DNA from: M0103 sp040386155
Lineage (GTDB): Bacteria > Bacteroidota > Bacteroidia > Flavobacteriales_D > Crocinitomicaceae
DNA length: 64,000 nucleotides
Direction of reading: 5' to 3'
Assembly: GCA_040386155.1 (NCBI GenBank)
Contig: JAZKFZ010000003.1
Location: forward strand, 992,001-1,056,000
Shown: positions 10,064-18,586 of the stretch, in pieces
How positions within the stretch are numbered: the stretch's first letter is position 1
How the letters are laid out: every line of letters starts with the position of its first letter
Notes under the pieces: model-generated
Seen by the model: only the letters and a program-made list of their open reading frames with translations
Told to the model about the DNA's origin: nothing
Databases searched by the model: none
Translations under genes and position numbers: made by a program

Positions 10064-11185
10064 CTACTTCGCTTCTCTAATTTGTTTAAAGCCAATGGAT
10101 AAAGTACGTTCAAAATTTCGAAGTACTTTCACCTCACTTGTATTTACAAGACTCAAAGAAATTCCTTCTTTTCCTGCTCTAGCTGTTCTACCGCTTCGGT
10201 GCGTGTAAAACTCATCGTTCTCTGGAAGTTGATAATGAATTACAAATGAAAGTCCATCAATGTCTATTCCACGTGCCGCAAGATCTGTAGCAACTAAAAT
10301 TTGCACCTTTCCATTTTTAAACGCTCGCATTACTTTATCGCGTTCTTTTTGCTGTAAATCTCCATGGATAGCATCTGCCAAAATATTCTTTTCTTGCAGT
10401 TGAGTTGCTAATTTCTGAGCTGCGACTTTCGTTTTGCAAAACACAATTCCACGATTCTCTTTTTCTGTTTTCAAAAATTGATGAAGAACAGGCAGTTTAT
10501 CGGCATCATTACAAATTAAGTATTGGTGACTAATGTTGCTGTTCACCATTTTCTTAGGATTAATGGTTACTTTTTGAGCGTTTGTGGAAAGGTATTTTTT
10601 AATGATTTCTTGAATTCCTGGAGGAATTGTTGCTGAAAAAAGCCACTTATTTCCAACATTGTGCATGGAATCCATGATATCATCCAATTCTGCTTTGAAA
10701 CCCATGCTTAGCATTTCGTCTGCCTCATCTAGAACAACAATGTCAACTTTACTAAGATCAAGCGCCTTCCTGCCAAGTAAATCAATTAATCGTCCAGGTG
10801 TTGCCACCACTACATGAGTAGGTCGCTGCAAACTAGAAATTTGTTGATCTATGTTTGTTCCACCGTACACTGCTTCTATAAAAGTTCGATCTGCATATTT
10901 AGTAAACTTGAACAATTGTTTAGCTACTTGTTGACACAATTCTCTCGTTGGGCATAAAACTAACGCTTGAATTTCTTTTCGATCAGTATCAATTTTTTCT
11001 AAAAGAGGAATGCAATAGGCTGCCGTTTTCCCCGTACCCGTTTGCGCTTGTGTAACAATGTCTGTTTCGTGTTCAATCAACAAAGGAATCACTTTTTCCT
11101 GCACTTCGGAAGGAGTAATAATTCTCAATTCTGCCAAGCCTTTTATTAGGTTTTGACTTACTCCTAGTTCTTCAAAATTTCTCAA
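10064..11185 (-). CDS. DEAD-box ATP-dependent RNA helicase
   Basis: This 373-residue protein contains the complete core of a DEAD-box RNA helicase and almost nothing else. Motifs run in order: Q-motif region (TPSEVQ), motif I AQTGTGKT (residues 47-54), Ia PTRELCQQ (80-87), Ib TPGR, II DEAD (153-156), III SAT, IV IVFCKT, V ATDLAARGID and VI HRSGRTARAG. It lacks the long basic or Gly-rich C-terminal tail many paralogs use for RNA targeting. It should unwind short RNA duplexes with ATP, in ribosome assembly or mRNA turnover. It is the last gene of a minus-strand run behind an ABC-F gene (31-base gap), so the unit probably concerns translation and RNA. Which paralog it is (RhlE, CshA or DbpA type) cannot be settled from the sequence alone. 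Confidence 0.93.
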   Translation of the reverse strand: MRNFEELGVSQNLIKGLAELRIITPSEVQEKVIPLLIEHETDIVTQAQTGTGKTAAYCIPLLEKIDTDRKEIQALVLCPTRELCQQVAKQLFKFTKYADRTFIEAVYGGTNIDQQISSLQRPTHVVVATPGRLIDLLGRKALDLSKVDIVVLDEADEMLSMGFKAELDDIMDSMHNVGNKWLFSATIPPGIQEIIKKYLSTNAQKVTINPKKMVNSNISHQYLICNDADKLPVLHQFLKTEKENRGIVFCKTKVAAQKLATQLQEKNILADAIHGDLQQKERDKVMRAFKNGKVQILVATDLAARGIDIDGLSFVIHYQLPENDEFYTHRSGRTARAGKEGISLSLVNTSEVKVLRNFERTLSIGFKQIREAK

Positions 11186-11216
11186 AATAGTATCTTTATT
11201 TTCGTCATGATCAAGG

Positions 11217-13103
11217 TTAAATAAACTCAGATAGCTCCAGCCAGCGATCGGTGGCAGCCTCTAGTTTTGCGACCACCTCTGTAAGTCGAATTCCAGCGTT
11301 CATTAATGCTTCGTTTGATAGACTTGCATCAGAAAGCTGATTGGTAAGCACTTCCTTTTCAGCTTCAAATAGTTCCATGTCCTTTTCAGCTTGTTTAAAT
11401 TCTTCTTTTTCTTTAAAAGACAATTTACGCTTTTCAGCAGGTTTCTCATTCGATTCTGACAATTGCGTTACCTTGACCTCTTTTGCAGGCTCGCCATCTT
11501 TTACTTCCTGCTTTTCCTTTTTGTAATCCGCAGCAGTTTGCTTACGGTATTCGGTATAATTGCCAATAATATCTTTGATAGCGCCTTGACCTTCAAAAAC
11601 AAAAAGATGGTCGACCATTTTATCCATGAAATAACGGTCGTGTGAAACCACAATCAAACAACCTTCAAACGAGCGAAGATAATCTTCCAAAACACTCATT
11701 ACGAAAATATCAAGATCGTTCGTTGGCTCATCGAGGATCAAGAAATTAGGATTAGACATCAAAACAGTCATCAATTTCAAACGCCTTTTTTCCCCTCCAC
11801 TCAATTTATGAACGAAGTTGTAGTGCATAGAGCGTTCGAACAAAAATTTCTCTAGAAATTGAGCTGCCGACATTTGTCTACCTTTTTCCAAGGGAATAAA
11901 TTCAGCAATATCGCGAATCACATCAATGACCTTTTTATCTTCATCCACTTTAATCAAATCTTGACTATAGTAACCAAAAACAACTGTTTCACCCGTAACC
12001 ACCTTGCCTCGTTCAATTTCTTCACGACCTTGAATAATATTCAAAAAAGTTGATTTTCCAGTTCCGTTATTCCCAACAATTCCAAGTCGTTCTTTACGCT
12101 GAAAACTATAGGAAAAATTATCTAGAATCGTTTTATCACCGTAGGACTTGCCAATTTTATGCAGCTCTACAATTTTTGATCCGAGGCGTTCCATTTTTAC
12201 TGGAATTTCAATTTCATCTTCATCAATTCGCTGACTTGCTGCCTTTTTCACACCATCAAATGCATCAACTCTTGCTTTTTGTTTAACGCTTCGTGCTTTA
12301 GGTTGACGACGAATCCAATCTAATTCTTTCTTAAATGTATTTTTTGCCTTTTCAATCGACGAAGCTAAATTTTCCTGTCGTTCTGCCTTTTTCTCCAAAT
12401 AATAAGAGAAATTACCTTTGTATTTGTAGATGGTCTTGTCCTCCAATTCATAAATGGTATCACACACCACCTCTAAGAAATAGCGATCGTGCGTAACCAT
12501 TAAAATAGTTGACTTCGATTTTGAAAGGTATTCTTCTAGCCATTCAATCATGTCTAAATCGAGGTGATTGGTTGGCTCATCTAAAATTAAAAAATCTGCT
12601 TCGGCCACTAAAACTTGCGCCAAGGCAACCCGTTTCTTCTGCCCTCCCGACAAACTTCCAATTAGTAAATCAGTATTGTCTAACTTCAGTACAGAAAGAA
12701 TTTGATTAACCTTGACCTCCATGTCCCATGCATTCAATTCTGTTAATTCATCATAACATTCATGAATCATCTCTTCATTTCCTTCACGAAGTGCTTGGTT
12801 GTATTTTTTTACAACTTGGAGTTCAGGGAGATCATGCGAGAAAACCGCTTCTAAAATGGTATGTGTATCATCTAGATTTTCACTTTGCTCCATAAAAGCA
12901 ACTCGAATATCATTTCGATACACAATTCTGCCACTATCGTACGGTTCCATTTCCATCAAGCAGCGCAACATAGTCGTTTTTCCGTTTCCATTTTTGGCAA
13001 CGATGGCTACTTTTTGTCCTTGGTCGATACCGAAAGTTAAGTCAGAAAAAATAATACGATCACCAAACGATTTGGTGAGATTTTCAACGGAAAGAAAATT
13101 CAT
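11217..13103 (-). CDS. ABC-F family ATPase (Uup-like)
   Basis: This 628-residue soluble protein has two ATP-binding cassettes and no membrane segments, which defines ABC-F. The first cassette has Walker A GNGKTT (near residue 40), signature LSGGQKKR and Walker B FLILDEPTNHLD. The second has GNNGTGKST, signature LSGGEKRR and FLILDEPTNDLD. Between them lies the charged helical linker that ABC-F proteins insert into the ribosomal E site. The C-terminal 100 residues are Lys/Glu-rich and look like the coiled-coil domain of Uup-type members. Expected role: ATP-dependent resolution of ribosome stalling or DNA/RNA-related Uup functions. It follows DUF4293 by 2 bases and precedes the DEAD-box gene, suggesting one transcript. 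The family is certain; the Uup subgroup is inference from the C-terminal coil. Confidence 0.93.
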   Translation of the reverse strand: MNFLSVENLTKSFGDRIIFSDLTFGIDQGQKVAIVAKNGNGKTTMLRCLMEMEPYDSGRIVYRNDIRVAFMEQSENLDDTHTILEAVFSHDLPELQVVKKYNQALREGNEEMIHECYDELTELNAWDMEVKVNQILSVLKLDNTDLLIGSLSGGQKKRVALAQVLVAEADFLILDEPTNHLDLDMIEWLEEYLSKSKSTILMVTHDRYFLEVVCDTIYELEDKTIYKYKGNFSYYLEKKAERQENLASSIEKAKNTFKKELDWIRRQPKARSVKQKARVDAFDGVKKAASQRIDEDEIEIPVKMERLGSKIVELHKIGKSYGDKTILDNFSYSFQRKERLGIVGNNGTGKSTFLNIIQGREEIERGKVVTGETVVFGYYSQDLIKVDEDKKVIDVIRDIAEFIPLEKGRQMSAAQFLEKFLFERSMHYNFVHKLSGGEKRRLKLMTVLMSNPNFLILDEPTNDLDIFVMSVLEDYLRSFEGCLIVVSHDRYFMDKMVDHLFVFEGQGAIKDIIGNYTEYRKQTAADYKKEKQEVKDGEPAKEVKVTQLSESNEKPAEKRKLSFKEKEEFKQAEKDMELFEAEKEVLTNQLSDASLSNEALMNAGIRLTEVVAKLEAATDRWLELSEFI

Positions 13104-13105
13104 AA

Positions 13106-13582
13106 TTAGCGTAAACGGTTAAGTGAATCAAGCAAATTCTTGTCTTTTCGAACGCCGTTGTAAGCCAAAAAAGTGAGTGGAAATCCTAATGAAAGGAGAA
13201 AAATTCCCCATCCTATGTTAGTATAATTGATTTTTGAAGGAAGGTAACGATCACCAAAAACGTACATCAACACCACTCCAAGAACAATCACAAAATAGAT
13301 CAACAAGGTAAAACGTAGTATTGCCAACTGACGTTTCAATTGCTTGAAGCTGATTAATGCAAGAAATAACAAGACTACCAGCAAAGACATCAGAATGAAA
13401 AATGGAATTGCAACTTGGGTAATTGCTCCGCCGTTGACAGCAGAAATTTCTTTCAAGCCAAAAGCATTCAATTTGTAGGTAACATCATAGCCTTGAAATT
13501 CAAAAAGGTTGATGCCAGAAAAAAGAATAGCTATTAAAATAATTGCTACTACGAGGTAAACCGACTGGATACGTTGAATCAT
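13106..13582 (-). CDS. DUF4293 family membrane protein
   Basis: This 158-residue inner membrane protein has four hydrophobic segments (about residues 8-24, 59-80, 90-110 and 125-145) and begins MIQRIQSVYL, the typical opening of the Bacteroidota DUF4293 family. Its function is unknown. It heads a minus-strand run (DUF4293, ABC-F ATPase, DEAD helicase) with only 2 bases before the ABC-F gene, and a TACCTTTG -7 box lies 17 bases upstream of its ATG. The family recognition is based on N-terminal sequence, length and topology. Confidence 0.8.
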   Translation of the reverse strand: MIQRIQSVYLVVAIILIAILFSGINLFEFQGYDVTYKLNAFGLKEISAVNGGAITQVAIPFFILMSLLVVLLFLALISFKQLKRQLAILRFTLLIYFVIVLGVVLMYVFGDRYLPSKINYTNIGWGIFLLSLGFPLTFLAYNGVRKDKNLLDSLNRLR

Positions 13583-13599
13583 ATACTTAAAATAAAGTG

Positions 13600-13607
13600 C
13601 AAAGGTA
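13600..13607 (-). promoter_or_regulatory. -7 element (TACCTTTG on minus strand) for the DUF4293 operon
   Basis: Read on the minus strand this is TACCTTTG, a full match to TAnnTTTG, 17 bases before the DUF4293 ATG and just past the pyrB stop codon. Confidence 0.6.
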
Positions 13608-13631
13608 CGCTAAGAATAAAACACTAGCTAA

Positions 13632-14561
13632 TTATCGACCAATTTTAGAAGCCAAAAGGTAAATTACAGCCATTCGAACTGCCACGCCATTTTCTACTTG
13701 TTGAAGAATAATTGATTGTTTAGAGTCGGCAACATCACTGGTAATTTCCACTCCTCGATTGATTGGACCAGGGTGCATAACAATAATTTCTTTGTCGAGA
13801 GAATCTAAAATTTCCTTGTTCAAGCCAAACAGCATTGAATACTCACGAAGTGACGGAAAATATTTGATTTCTTGTCGCTCCAATTGAATGCGCAGCATAT
13901 TCGCTACATCACACCATTCTAGTGCTTTTCGAAGATTGTGTTCCACTTTCACCCCTAGTTCGTGGATGTACTTTGGAATTAAGGTAGTTGGACCACAGAC
14001 CATCACCTCAGCACCCAATTTTTGGAGGCAATAAATATTGGACAGTGCAACACGTGAATGTAAAATATCGCCCACAATCACTACTTTTTTTCCTTCAACA
14101 GTTCCCAAACGTTCACGAATGGAATACGCATCAAGTAAGGCTTGAGTTGGGTGTTCATGCGTTCCATCACCTGCATTGACCACTTTTGCATCAATGCGAT
14201 CCGATAAAAATTTGGCAGCTCCTGGATTGGGATGACGCATTACTACCATATCGACCTTCATCGAAAGAATGTTGTTGACAGTATCTACCAATGTTTCCCC
14301 TTTCTTCACGGAGCTACTCGATGCACTAAAATTAATAACGTCAGCAGAAAGTCGCTTTTCCGCTAGTTCAAATGACAAACGCGTGCGGGTAGAATTTTCG
14401 AAGAACAAATTAGCAATGGTAATATCTCGCAGAGAAGGCACTTTCTTGATTGGACGATTGATCACCTGCTTAAAACTATCAGCAGTGGTAAGAATCAACT
14501 CGATATCTTCCCGCGTTAGGTCTTTAATGCCCGTTAAATGCTCAACACTTAAATTATTCAT
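13632..14561 (-). CDS. pyrB: Aspartate carbamoyltransferase catalytic subunit
   Basis: This 309-residue enzyme condenses carbamoyl phosphate with L-aspartate, the first committed step of pyrimidine synthesis. Hallmarks seen are the carbamoyl phosphate loop STRTR (residues 57-61) within FFENSTRTRLSFE, the HPTQALLD motif, and the C-terminal MHPGPINRG segment. Length matches the usual catalytic chain. No regulatory pyrI follows, so it probably works as an unregulated catalytic trimer, or control is at the gene level. Its ATG overlaps the end of pyrR by 8 bases, so the two are translationally coupled. Confidence 0.97.
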   Translation of the reverse strand: MNNLSVEHLTGIKDLTREDIELILTTADSFKQVINRPIKKVPSLRDITIANLFFENSTRTRLSFELAEKRLSADVINFSASSSSVKKGETLVDTVNNILSMKVDMVVMRHPNPGAAKFLSDRIDAKVVNAGDGTHEHPTQALLDAYSIRERLGTVEGKKVVIVGDILHSRVALSNIYCLQKLGAEVMVCGPTTLIPKYIHELGVKVEHNLRKALEWCDVANMLRIQLERQEIKYFPSLREYSMLFGLNKEILDSLDKEIIVMHPGPINRGVEITSDVADSKQSIILQQVENGVAVRMAVIYLLASKIGR

Positions 14562-15102
14562 TGCTTTCCGGTGTGTATAAAACTACTTTATCTTCTCCTT
14601 CAATTTCTTTCCATTCCACAGAAACTCGCTCAGAAACCAAGGTATCCACTGCTTGTCCAACGTAATCTGCTTGAATAGGTAAATCTCTTCTAAAACGGCG
14701 ATCGATTAAGACCATCAATTCTACTTTATTCGGTCGACCAAAAGCCATCATGGCATCAAGTCCCGAGCGAATGGTACGTCCAGTGTATAAAACATCATCT
14801 ACCAGCACTACATTTTTATTTTCGATGACAAAATCGATGTTCGTAGCACTTGGAATGAGGGGTTTTTCACGTCTACGAAAATCATCTCTGTAAAAAGTAA
14901 TATCGAGGGTTCCACAAACAACAGGCTTTCCAAGAATTCTTTCTAGTTGTTCTTTTATGCGCATCACGACATTTACGCCTCTCGGCTGCAGGCCAATGAT
15001 TACAGTGTTGGAGAAATCGTTGTGGGATTCAATGAGTTGATAGCAAAGGCGGTTAATTGTTAGTTCAAGATGTTTTGAATTAATAATCACTTGTTTTTCC
15101 AT
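14554..15102 (-). CDS. pyrR: Bifunctional pyrimidine regulator / uracil phosphoribosyltransferase PyrR
   Basis: A 182-residue PyrR-family phosphoribosyltransferase. The PRPP-binding loop is VVLVDDVLYTGRT, and the conserved IGLQPRG segment lies near the N terminus. In Firmicutes PyrR binds UMP and pyr leader RNA to attenuate transcription and also has uracil phosphoribosyltransferase activity; the regulatory role here is inference from family and from its place directly before pyrB. The open frame extends to 15192, but the ATG at 15102 gives the normal PyrR length. A -7 box (TATATTTG) also lies 5 bases before it, so the longer start would lie upstream of the promoter. No leader terminator/antiterminator can exist in such a short leader, so RNA attenuation in the usual sense is doubtful for this transcript. 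Confidence 0.93.
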   Translation of the reverse strand: MEKQVIINSKHLELTINRLCYQLIESHNDFSNTVIIGLQPRGVNVVMRIKEQLERILGKPVVCGTLDITFYRDDFRRREKPLIPSATNIDFVIENKNVVLVDDVLYTGRTIRSGLDAMMAFGRPNKVELMVLIDRRFRRDLPIQADYVGQAVDTLVSERVSVEWKEIEGEDKVVLYTPESNE

Positions 15103-15107
15103 CAGTA

Positions 15108-15115
15108 CAAATATA
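15108..15115 (-). promoter_or_regulatory. -7 element (TATATTTG on minus strand) for pyrR-pyrB
   Basis: TATATTTG on the minus strand ends 5 bases before the pyrR ATG. This predicts a transcript start at or next to the start codon, hence a leaderless mRNA. Confidence 0.6.
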
Positions 15116-15161
15116 GGTAGAAATGAAGAATGAATAATGAACAATTTACAAAAAAATGGCG

Positions 15162-15201
15162 CTTCGATACATCCCGAAAATATTCGGGACACTCAGCGAC
15201 C
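15162..15201. repeat. Palindromic intergenic repeat element (TCCCGA...TCGGGA core)
   Basis: The element reads CTTCGATACA, then a hairpin TCCCGAA-AATA-TTCGGGA (15172-15189), then CACTCAGCGACC. The flanks CTTCGA and CTCAGCGACC together resemble a short repeat that is common between genes in Bacteroidota genomes. A second palindrome of the same form (TCCCGA N6 TCGGGA) occurs at 51705-51722. The function is unknown. The rest of the 15103-15375 intergenic stretch shows only the pyrR -7 box. Confidence 0.5.
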
Positions 15202-15375
15202 TTTTTTTTGTCACTGATTTCCCATTTACATCTTCTCAAAAACCATTCACTCAATCATATACACGCTTTGCATATTAGTTTTAAAACGGATGAAAAGAGA
15301 TGGTACATTCGTTAAAGTAAAAACGTTGGTTATACACTTTCATCGTTTTGTTTGTTTTTGGTTTAGTTTAAATTG

Positions 15376-15407
15376 AAAAGCCCTCAGTAGCAATACCGAG
15401 GGCTTTT
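15376..15407 (-). terminator. Intrinsic terminator downstream of the subtilase gene
   Basis: AAAAGCCCTC pairs with GAGGGCTTTT around a 12-base loop. It lies 24 bases after the subtilase stop codon on the minus strand. Confidence 0.85.
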
Positions 15408-15430
15408 TGAGGTTTATAGAAAATATTTAA

Positions 15431-16990
15431 TTACTTCTTCAACAAGTACTCAACAGCATTGGCAGCGCTTATGAAACCACCAGAGATAGAAATATCATTG
15501 ACAAGTACTTGTTCTTTCGTCCCTGGAATTACCACCTTCTTTGCGTAGGGTTCTACCGTTTTCATCAGTACTTCTTTTACTTCTTCGGCAGAAAGTTCAG
15601 GGAAGTACCCACGAATAAGTGCGCAAACTCCAGCTGCTGCAGGCGATGCCATACTTGTTCCAGAAGCGTCTTCGTACTTAAAATCAGGAGTAGTAGAGAA
15701 AATGTCGACACCCGGTGCAAATAAATCTACACTTGTTTTTCCGTAGTTAGAAAAGTCAGCAATTAACTTTTTGCCTTTTTTTGATGAGCTGCTTGCCCCA
15801 ACATCTAACCAGTTGCTAGCCGTTGTTCCATTGTCAAGAATTCGAGTTGGGTAAGAATCTTTTTCATCTTTATTGTAAGCATCATTCCCTGCCGCGTGTA
15901 CCATCAAAACATCTTTGCTTTTTGCATACAAAATAGCATCATCAACCACTTTTTTATTGATTGTGTAGTATTTACCAAAAGACATATTGATCACTTTAGC
16001 GCCATTATCTACCGCATAGCGAATTGCATTAGCAACGTCTTTGTCGCGCTCATCTCCATTGGGAACGGCACGCAGCACCATGATTCTTGCATTCGATGCA
16101 ATTCCTTCAACACCAATTCCATTCCCTCTTTTTGCCGCAATGATTCCCGAAACGTGTGTTCCATGCATGGCATCAGGACCTTCATAACGGTTGCAACCGT
16201 AGTATGGATTTGTATAATCGTAAGGATCATCACCGACTACAGCTCTTCGGATTGAATCTGCATTTACTGTATTCATTTTAATTGTTGTACCCAATTGCTT
16301 TGCACCCTCCGTTACTTGATGATCTAAATCTTCTGGCTTGATAAAAGCGAAAATCAAACCGATTCGTTTTTTTACTTTCGTTTCTATTTCGTCCTTCGGA
16401 ACATACGCTTTATTTGTCTTTTTAGAAAAAACGCCGTTTGCAGAAGCTTTCACATTCGCAATGTACGACGACAGCACCTCCACGCTTTTGTATTGCGCAA
16501 GCATATTATTTTGTTCTGTTTCGAATTCTGATTTTATCGTTTGATATTTCTGATAACGAGCAGCATCTCCATCACTGAAATTGCTTACATTTTTTCCTTC
16601 GAAATAGGTTTTTTCTATGTGATAGATACGAGCTATTTCAAGAGCTTCGGCATCAATATCTTCCGTTGCACCACCTAAAAATGACCAGCCATGTACGTCA
16701 TCGATGTAACCATTTTTATCATCGTCGATGCCATTATTTGCAATCTCTCCTTTATTCACCCATAGCACTTCTTTCAAATCTGGATGTTCCACTTCTACTC
16801 CACTGTCAATTACCGCAACAATTACCTCTTCGGCTTTTTTGTCTTTCAACAACTCATAAGCTTTGTCGGCAGAGGTACCATAGATTTTATCGATTTTTGG
16901 ACTTTTGTTTTGCCAGTTGGAAGGAGCTTTTTGAGCTTGCAAAGTGGTAGCAACGGCGAAAAAGATCGCGAAGGAAAATAGATTTTTCAT
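15431..16990 (-). CDS. Secreted subtilisin-like serine protease (S8) with long insertion
   Basis: This 519-residue exported protease has a signal peptide (MKNLFSFAIF... cut after LQAQ). All S8 catalytic elements are present: Asp62 in AVIDSG, His276 in HGTHVSG, oxyanion Asn369 in AAGND and Ser446 in GTSMASP. About 214 residues separate Asp and His, against about 32 in subtilisin. The insertion is helical and charged (about residues 85-265) and begins with the calcium-binding-like NGIDDDKNG stretch. No classical I9 prodomain is evident and no T9SS sorting domain is present, so a periplasmic or outer-membrane location is likely. The frame opens at 17014, but a TATTTTTG -7 box at 17012-17019 and the signal peptide position favour the ATG at 16990. 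It is a single-gene unit. Confidence 0.93.
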   Translation of the reverse strand: MKNLFSFAIFFAVATTLQAQKAPSNWQNKSPKIDKIYGTSADKAYELLKDKKAEEVIVAVIDSGVEVEHPDLKEVLWVNKGEIANNGIDDDKNGYIDDVHGWSFLGGATEDIDAEALEIARIYHIEKTYFEGKNVSNFSDGDAARYQKYQTIKSEFETEQNNMLAQYKSVEVLSSYIANVKASANGVFSKKTNKAYVPKDEIETKVKKRIGLIFAFIKPEDLDHQVTEGAKQLGTTIKMNTVNADSIRRAVVGDDPYDYTNPYYGCNRYEGPDAMHGTHVSGIIAAKRGNGIGVEGIASNARIMVLRAVPNGDERDKDVANAIRYAVDNGAKVINMSFGKYYTINKKVVDDAILYAKSKDVLMVHAAGNDAYNKDEKDSYPTRILDNGTTASNWLDVGASSSSKKGKKLIADFSNYGKTSVDLFAPGVDIFSTTPDFKYEDASGTSMASPAAAGVCALIRGYFPELSAEEVKEVLMKTVEPYAKKVVIPGTKEQVLVNDISISGGFISAANAVEYLLKK

Positions 16991-17011
16991 TGAGTTAGAA
17001 ATTTTAGAATT

Positions 17012-17019
17012 CAAAAATA
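17012..17019 (-). promoter_or_regulatory. -7 element (TATTTTTG on minus strand) for the subtilase gene
   Basis: It lies 21 bases before the preferred ATG at 16990 and overlaps the alternative upstream start, which helps choose the start. Confidence 0.5.
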
Positions 17020-17039
17020 CAAAAAGAAGCGCAGTAATC

Positions 17040-17996
17040 TTAGTGGATTGTGTTGATCACAGAAATTAATGTTTTGCTTTTATTCTCCGTTTCTTCCCAT
17101 TCTTTTTGCACGTCAGACTGAGCAGTAAATCCACCACCCAAATAAAGATAGGCGGTATTTTCTTGAATTTCACAACAACGAAGGTTTACGTACAAATTAT
17201 CTTGTATTCCGATAATGCCTGCATACAAAGATCGATCGTGGGTTTCATGACGTGCAATCAATTCCATTGCTTCAGATTTTGGCAATCCGCTGACGGCTGG
17301 GGTTGGGTGCAAGAGGAAAGCAATTTTTTGAAGGTCGATACCTACTTTTGAAAACGAAATTTCATTGCATAAGTGCTTCACAGGTCCTGCTGACTTCTCA
17401 AAACGTTCTGAAATTTTAAGGTCCTTCACCTTATTTTTGGTGAGAATATCCTTGATATAATCTGTCACTAATGCTTGTTCGAGTTCTTCTTTAGTTGTCC
17501 AGCTGGCAGATGAGTTGGACGGCAACGTTCCCGCTAATGCCATTGTTTGTATTCGATCTTCATTTGCTTGCAAGAGTACTTCAGGGGAAGCCCCAATCCA
17601 TGTCCCTAGCGCTTCATCCGAAAGAAAATAGACAAAAGCCGAAGGGTATTTCTCACATAAGGCAACAAATAGATCGTTGGCTTTATGATGATTAAACGGT
17701 ATCGATTTTACACGTGATAAAACCGCTTTCCCCAAGTTCAATGACTTAATTTCGTTAAGAAAAGACTCCGCAGATGACAAATAATCATGTTGTAAAATTA
17801 CTATTGGAGCTACATCTCGAAAGTGGAGCTGGCTAATTTCTTCCTTCTCTTCAAACACAAACGTATTCTTACCTGAAAAGTCGCTGATTAGAAATCCAAC
17901 TTGTCCATCATAAGACACAAACTGTCCTGATTTTTCTACAATTTCACTATTCGGATAACGATATTTCAGTGTCGACGCCATTTTATCGTTGCACAA
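17040..17996 (-). CDS. menF: Isochorismate synthase (menaquinone pathway)
   Basis: This 318-residue chorismate-binding enzyme converts chorismate to isochorismate. Seen are the catalytic lysine segment GKAVLSR (Lys90), IGASPEVLL (134-142), the ALAGT motif (153-157), the conserved HPTPAVSGLP stretch (230-239) and the Tyr-Ala-Gly segment LYAGIIG. It is somewhat shorter than MenF/EntC of enterobacteria, with a reduced N terminus, as is usual in Bacteroidota. Its start overlaps the end of the hotdog thioesterase gene by 14 bases, so the two are coupled. The partner thioesterase favours menaquinone rather than siderophore synthesis. An anthranilate or aminodeoxychorismate synthase role is less likely given the GASPE/LAGT pattern and no amidotransferase neighbour. 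Confidence 0.9.
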   Translation of the reverse strand: MCNDKMASTLKYRYPNSEIVEKSGQFVSYDGQVGFLISDFSGKNTFVFEEKEEISQLHFRDVAPIVILQHDYLSSAESFLNEIKSLNLGKAVLSRVKSIPFNHHKANDLFVALCEKYPSAFVYFLSDEALGTWIGASPEVLLQANEDRIQTMALAGTLPSNSSASWTTKEELEQALVTDYIKDILTKNKVKDLKISERFEKSAGPVKHLCNEISFSKVGIDLQKIAFLLHPTPAVSGLPKSEAMELIARHETHDRSLYAGIIGIQDNLYVNLRCCEIQENTAYLYLGGGFTAQSDVQKEWEETENKSKTLISVINTIH

Positions 17997-18402
17997 CCAT
18001 TACAGTTAAACGTCCTGTGCACACCAACTTTTGAGTTTCCATGTCAAAAATATCAACCTGCCATAAATGCGTTCGTTTTCCGGCATGTACAATTTTACCG
18101 ATAGCTTTCACCATACCACTTTTCACCGAACCGATGTGGTTGGCATTTATTTCCAAACCAACAGGCGCTTCCTTTGTTAAATCAAGCAATAAAGTAGAAC
18201 CCATTGAGCCAATACTTTCAATCAAAGCAGCACTTGCGCCTCCATGCAACAATCCCATGGGTTGATGAGTCCGTTTGTCTACAGGCATAGTTGCAATTAG
18301 GTAATCGGCACCCAATTCGATGCATTCAATTCCAAGTAGCTCCATCATAGTATTTTTAGAGAAGGAGTTAATAAGATCGAGTGGGACTTGCTTTAATTTC
18401 AT
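17983..18402 (-). CDS. Hotdog-fold thioesterase, probable DHNA-CoA thioesterase
   Basis: This 139-residue member of the PaaI/YdiI (4HBT) thioesterase family has the conserved GLLHGGASAALIESIGS helix, with HGG at residues 53-55 and the catalytic-type Glu62. Members hydrolyse aryl- or acyl-CoA thioesters. Overlap with the isochorismate synthase gene suggests it releases 1,4-dihydroxy-2-naphthoate from its CoA ester in menaquinone synthesis (MenI role). That assignment is inference from context, because the fold alone does not set the substrate. A TATTTTTG box lies about 80 bases upstream. Confidence 0.85.
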   Translation of the reverse strand: MKLKQVPLDLINSFSKNTMMELLGIECIELGADYLIATMPVDKRTHQPMGLLHGGASAALIESIGSMGSTLLLDLTKEAPVGLEINANHIGSVKSGMVKAIGKIVHAGKRTHLWQVDIFDMETQKLVCTGRLTVMVVQR

Positions 18403-18483
18403 GACGCTAATAATTTGATTATTAATTGAATGAGCTGCTTAATTGAACGAATTCTTCGGACTTACTTTTTAAGTGCTTTAAGA

Positions 18484-18491
18484 CAAAAATA
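18484..18491 (-). promoter_or_regulatory. -7 element (TATTTTTG on minus strand) for thioesterase/menF
   Basis: This matches TAnnTTTG on the minus strand, 81 bases before the thioesterase ATG, in the divergent region shared with ndk. Confidence 0.45.
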
Positions 18492-18549
18492 GGGAATATA
18501 TTTATTTCATTTTCAAGTGGAAAAAGGGATTTCATTCATTTCTTTGTAG

Positions 18550-18557
18550 TACCTTTG
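18550..18557 (+). promoter_or_regulatory. -7 element (TACCTTTG) for ndk
   Basis: TACCTTTG lies 29 bases before the ndk ATG. An A-rich stretch suited to Bacteroidota translation initiation follows it. Confidence 0.6.
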
Positions 18558-18586
18558 CACCAAAATTTGAAAAAATAAATCACAAA

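Noticed and set aside
15130..15315. 61-codon plus-strand open frame upstream of pyrR
   Set aside because: It runs through the palindromic repeat, has no signal or family features, and is most likely chance.
15103..15375. PyrR-bound attenuator leader before pyrR-pyrB
   Set aside because: The -7 box is 5 bases from the ATG, so there is no room for a leader hairpin, and no PyrR-binding-loop sequence was recognised.
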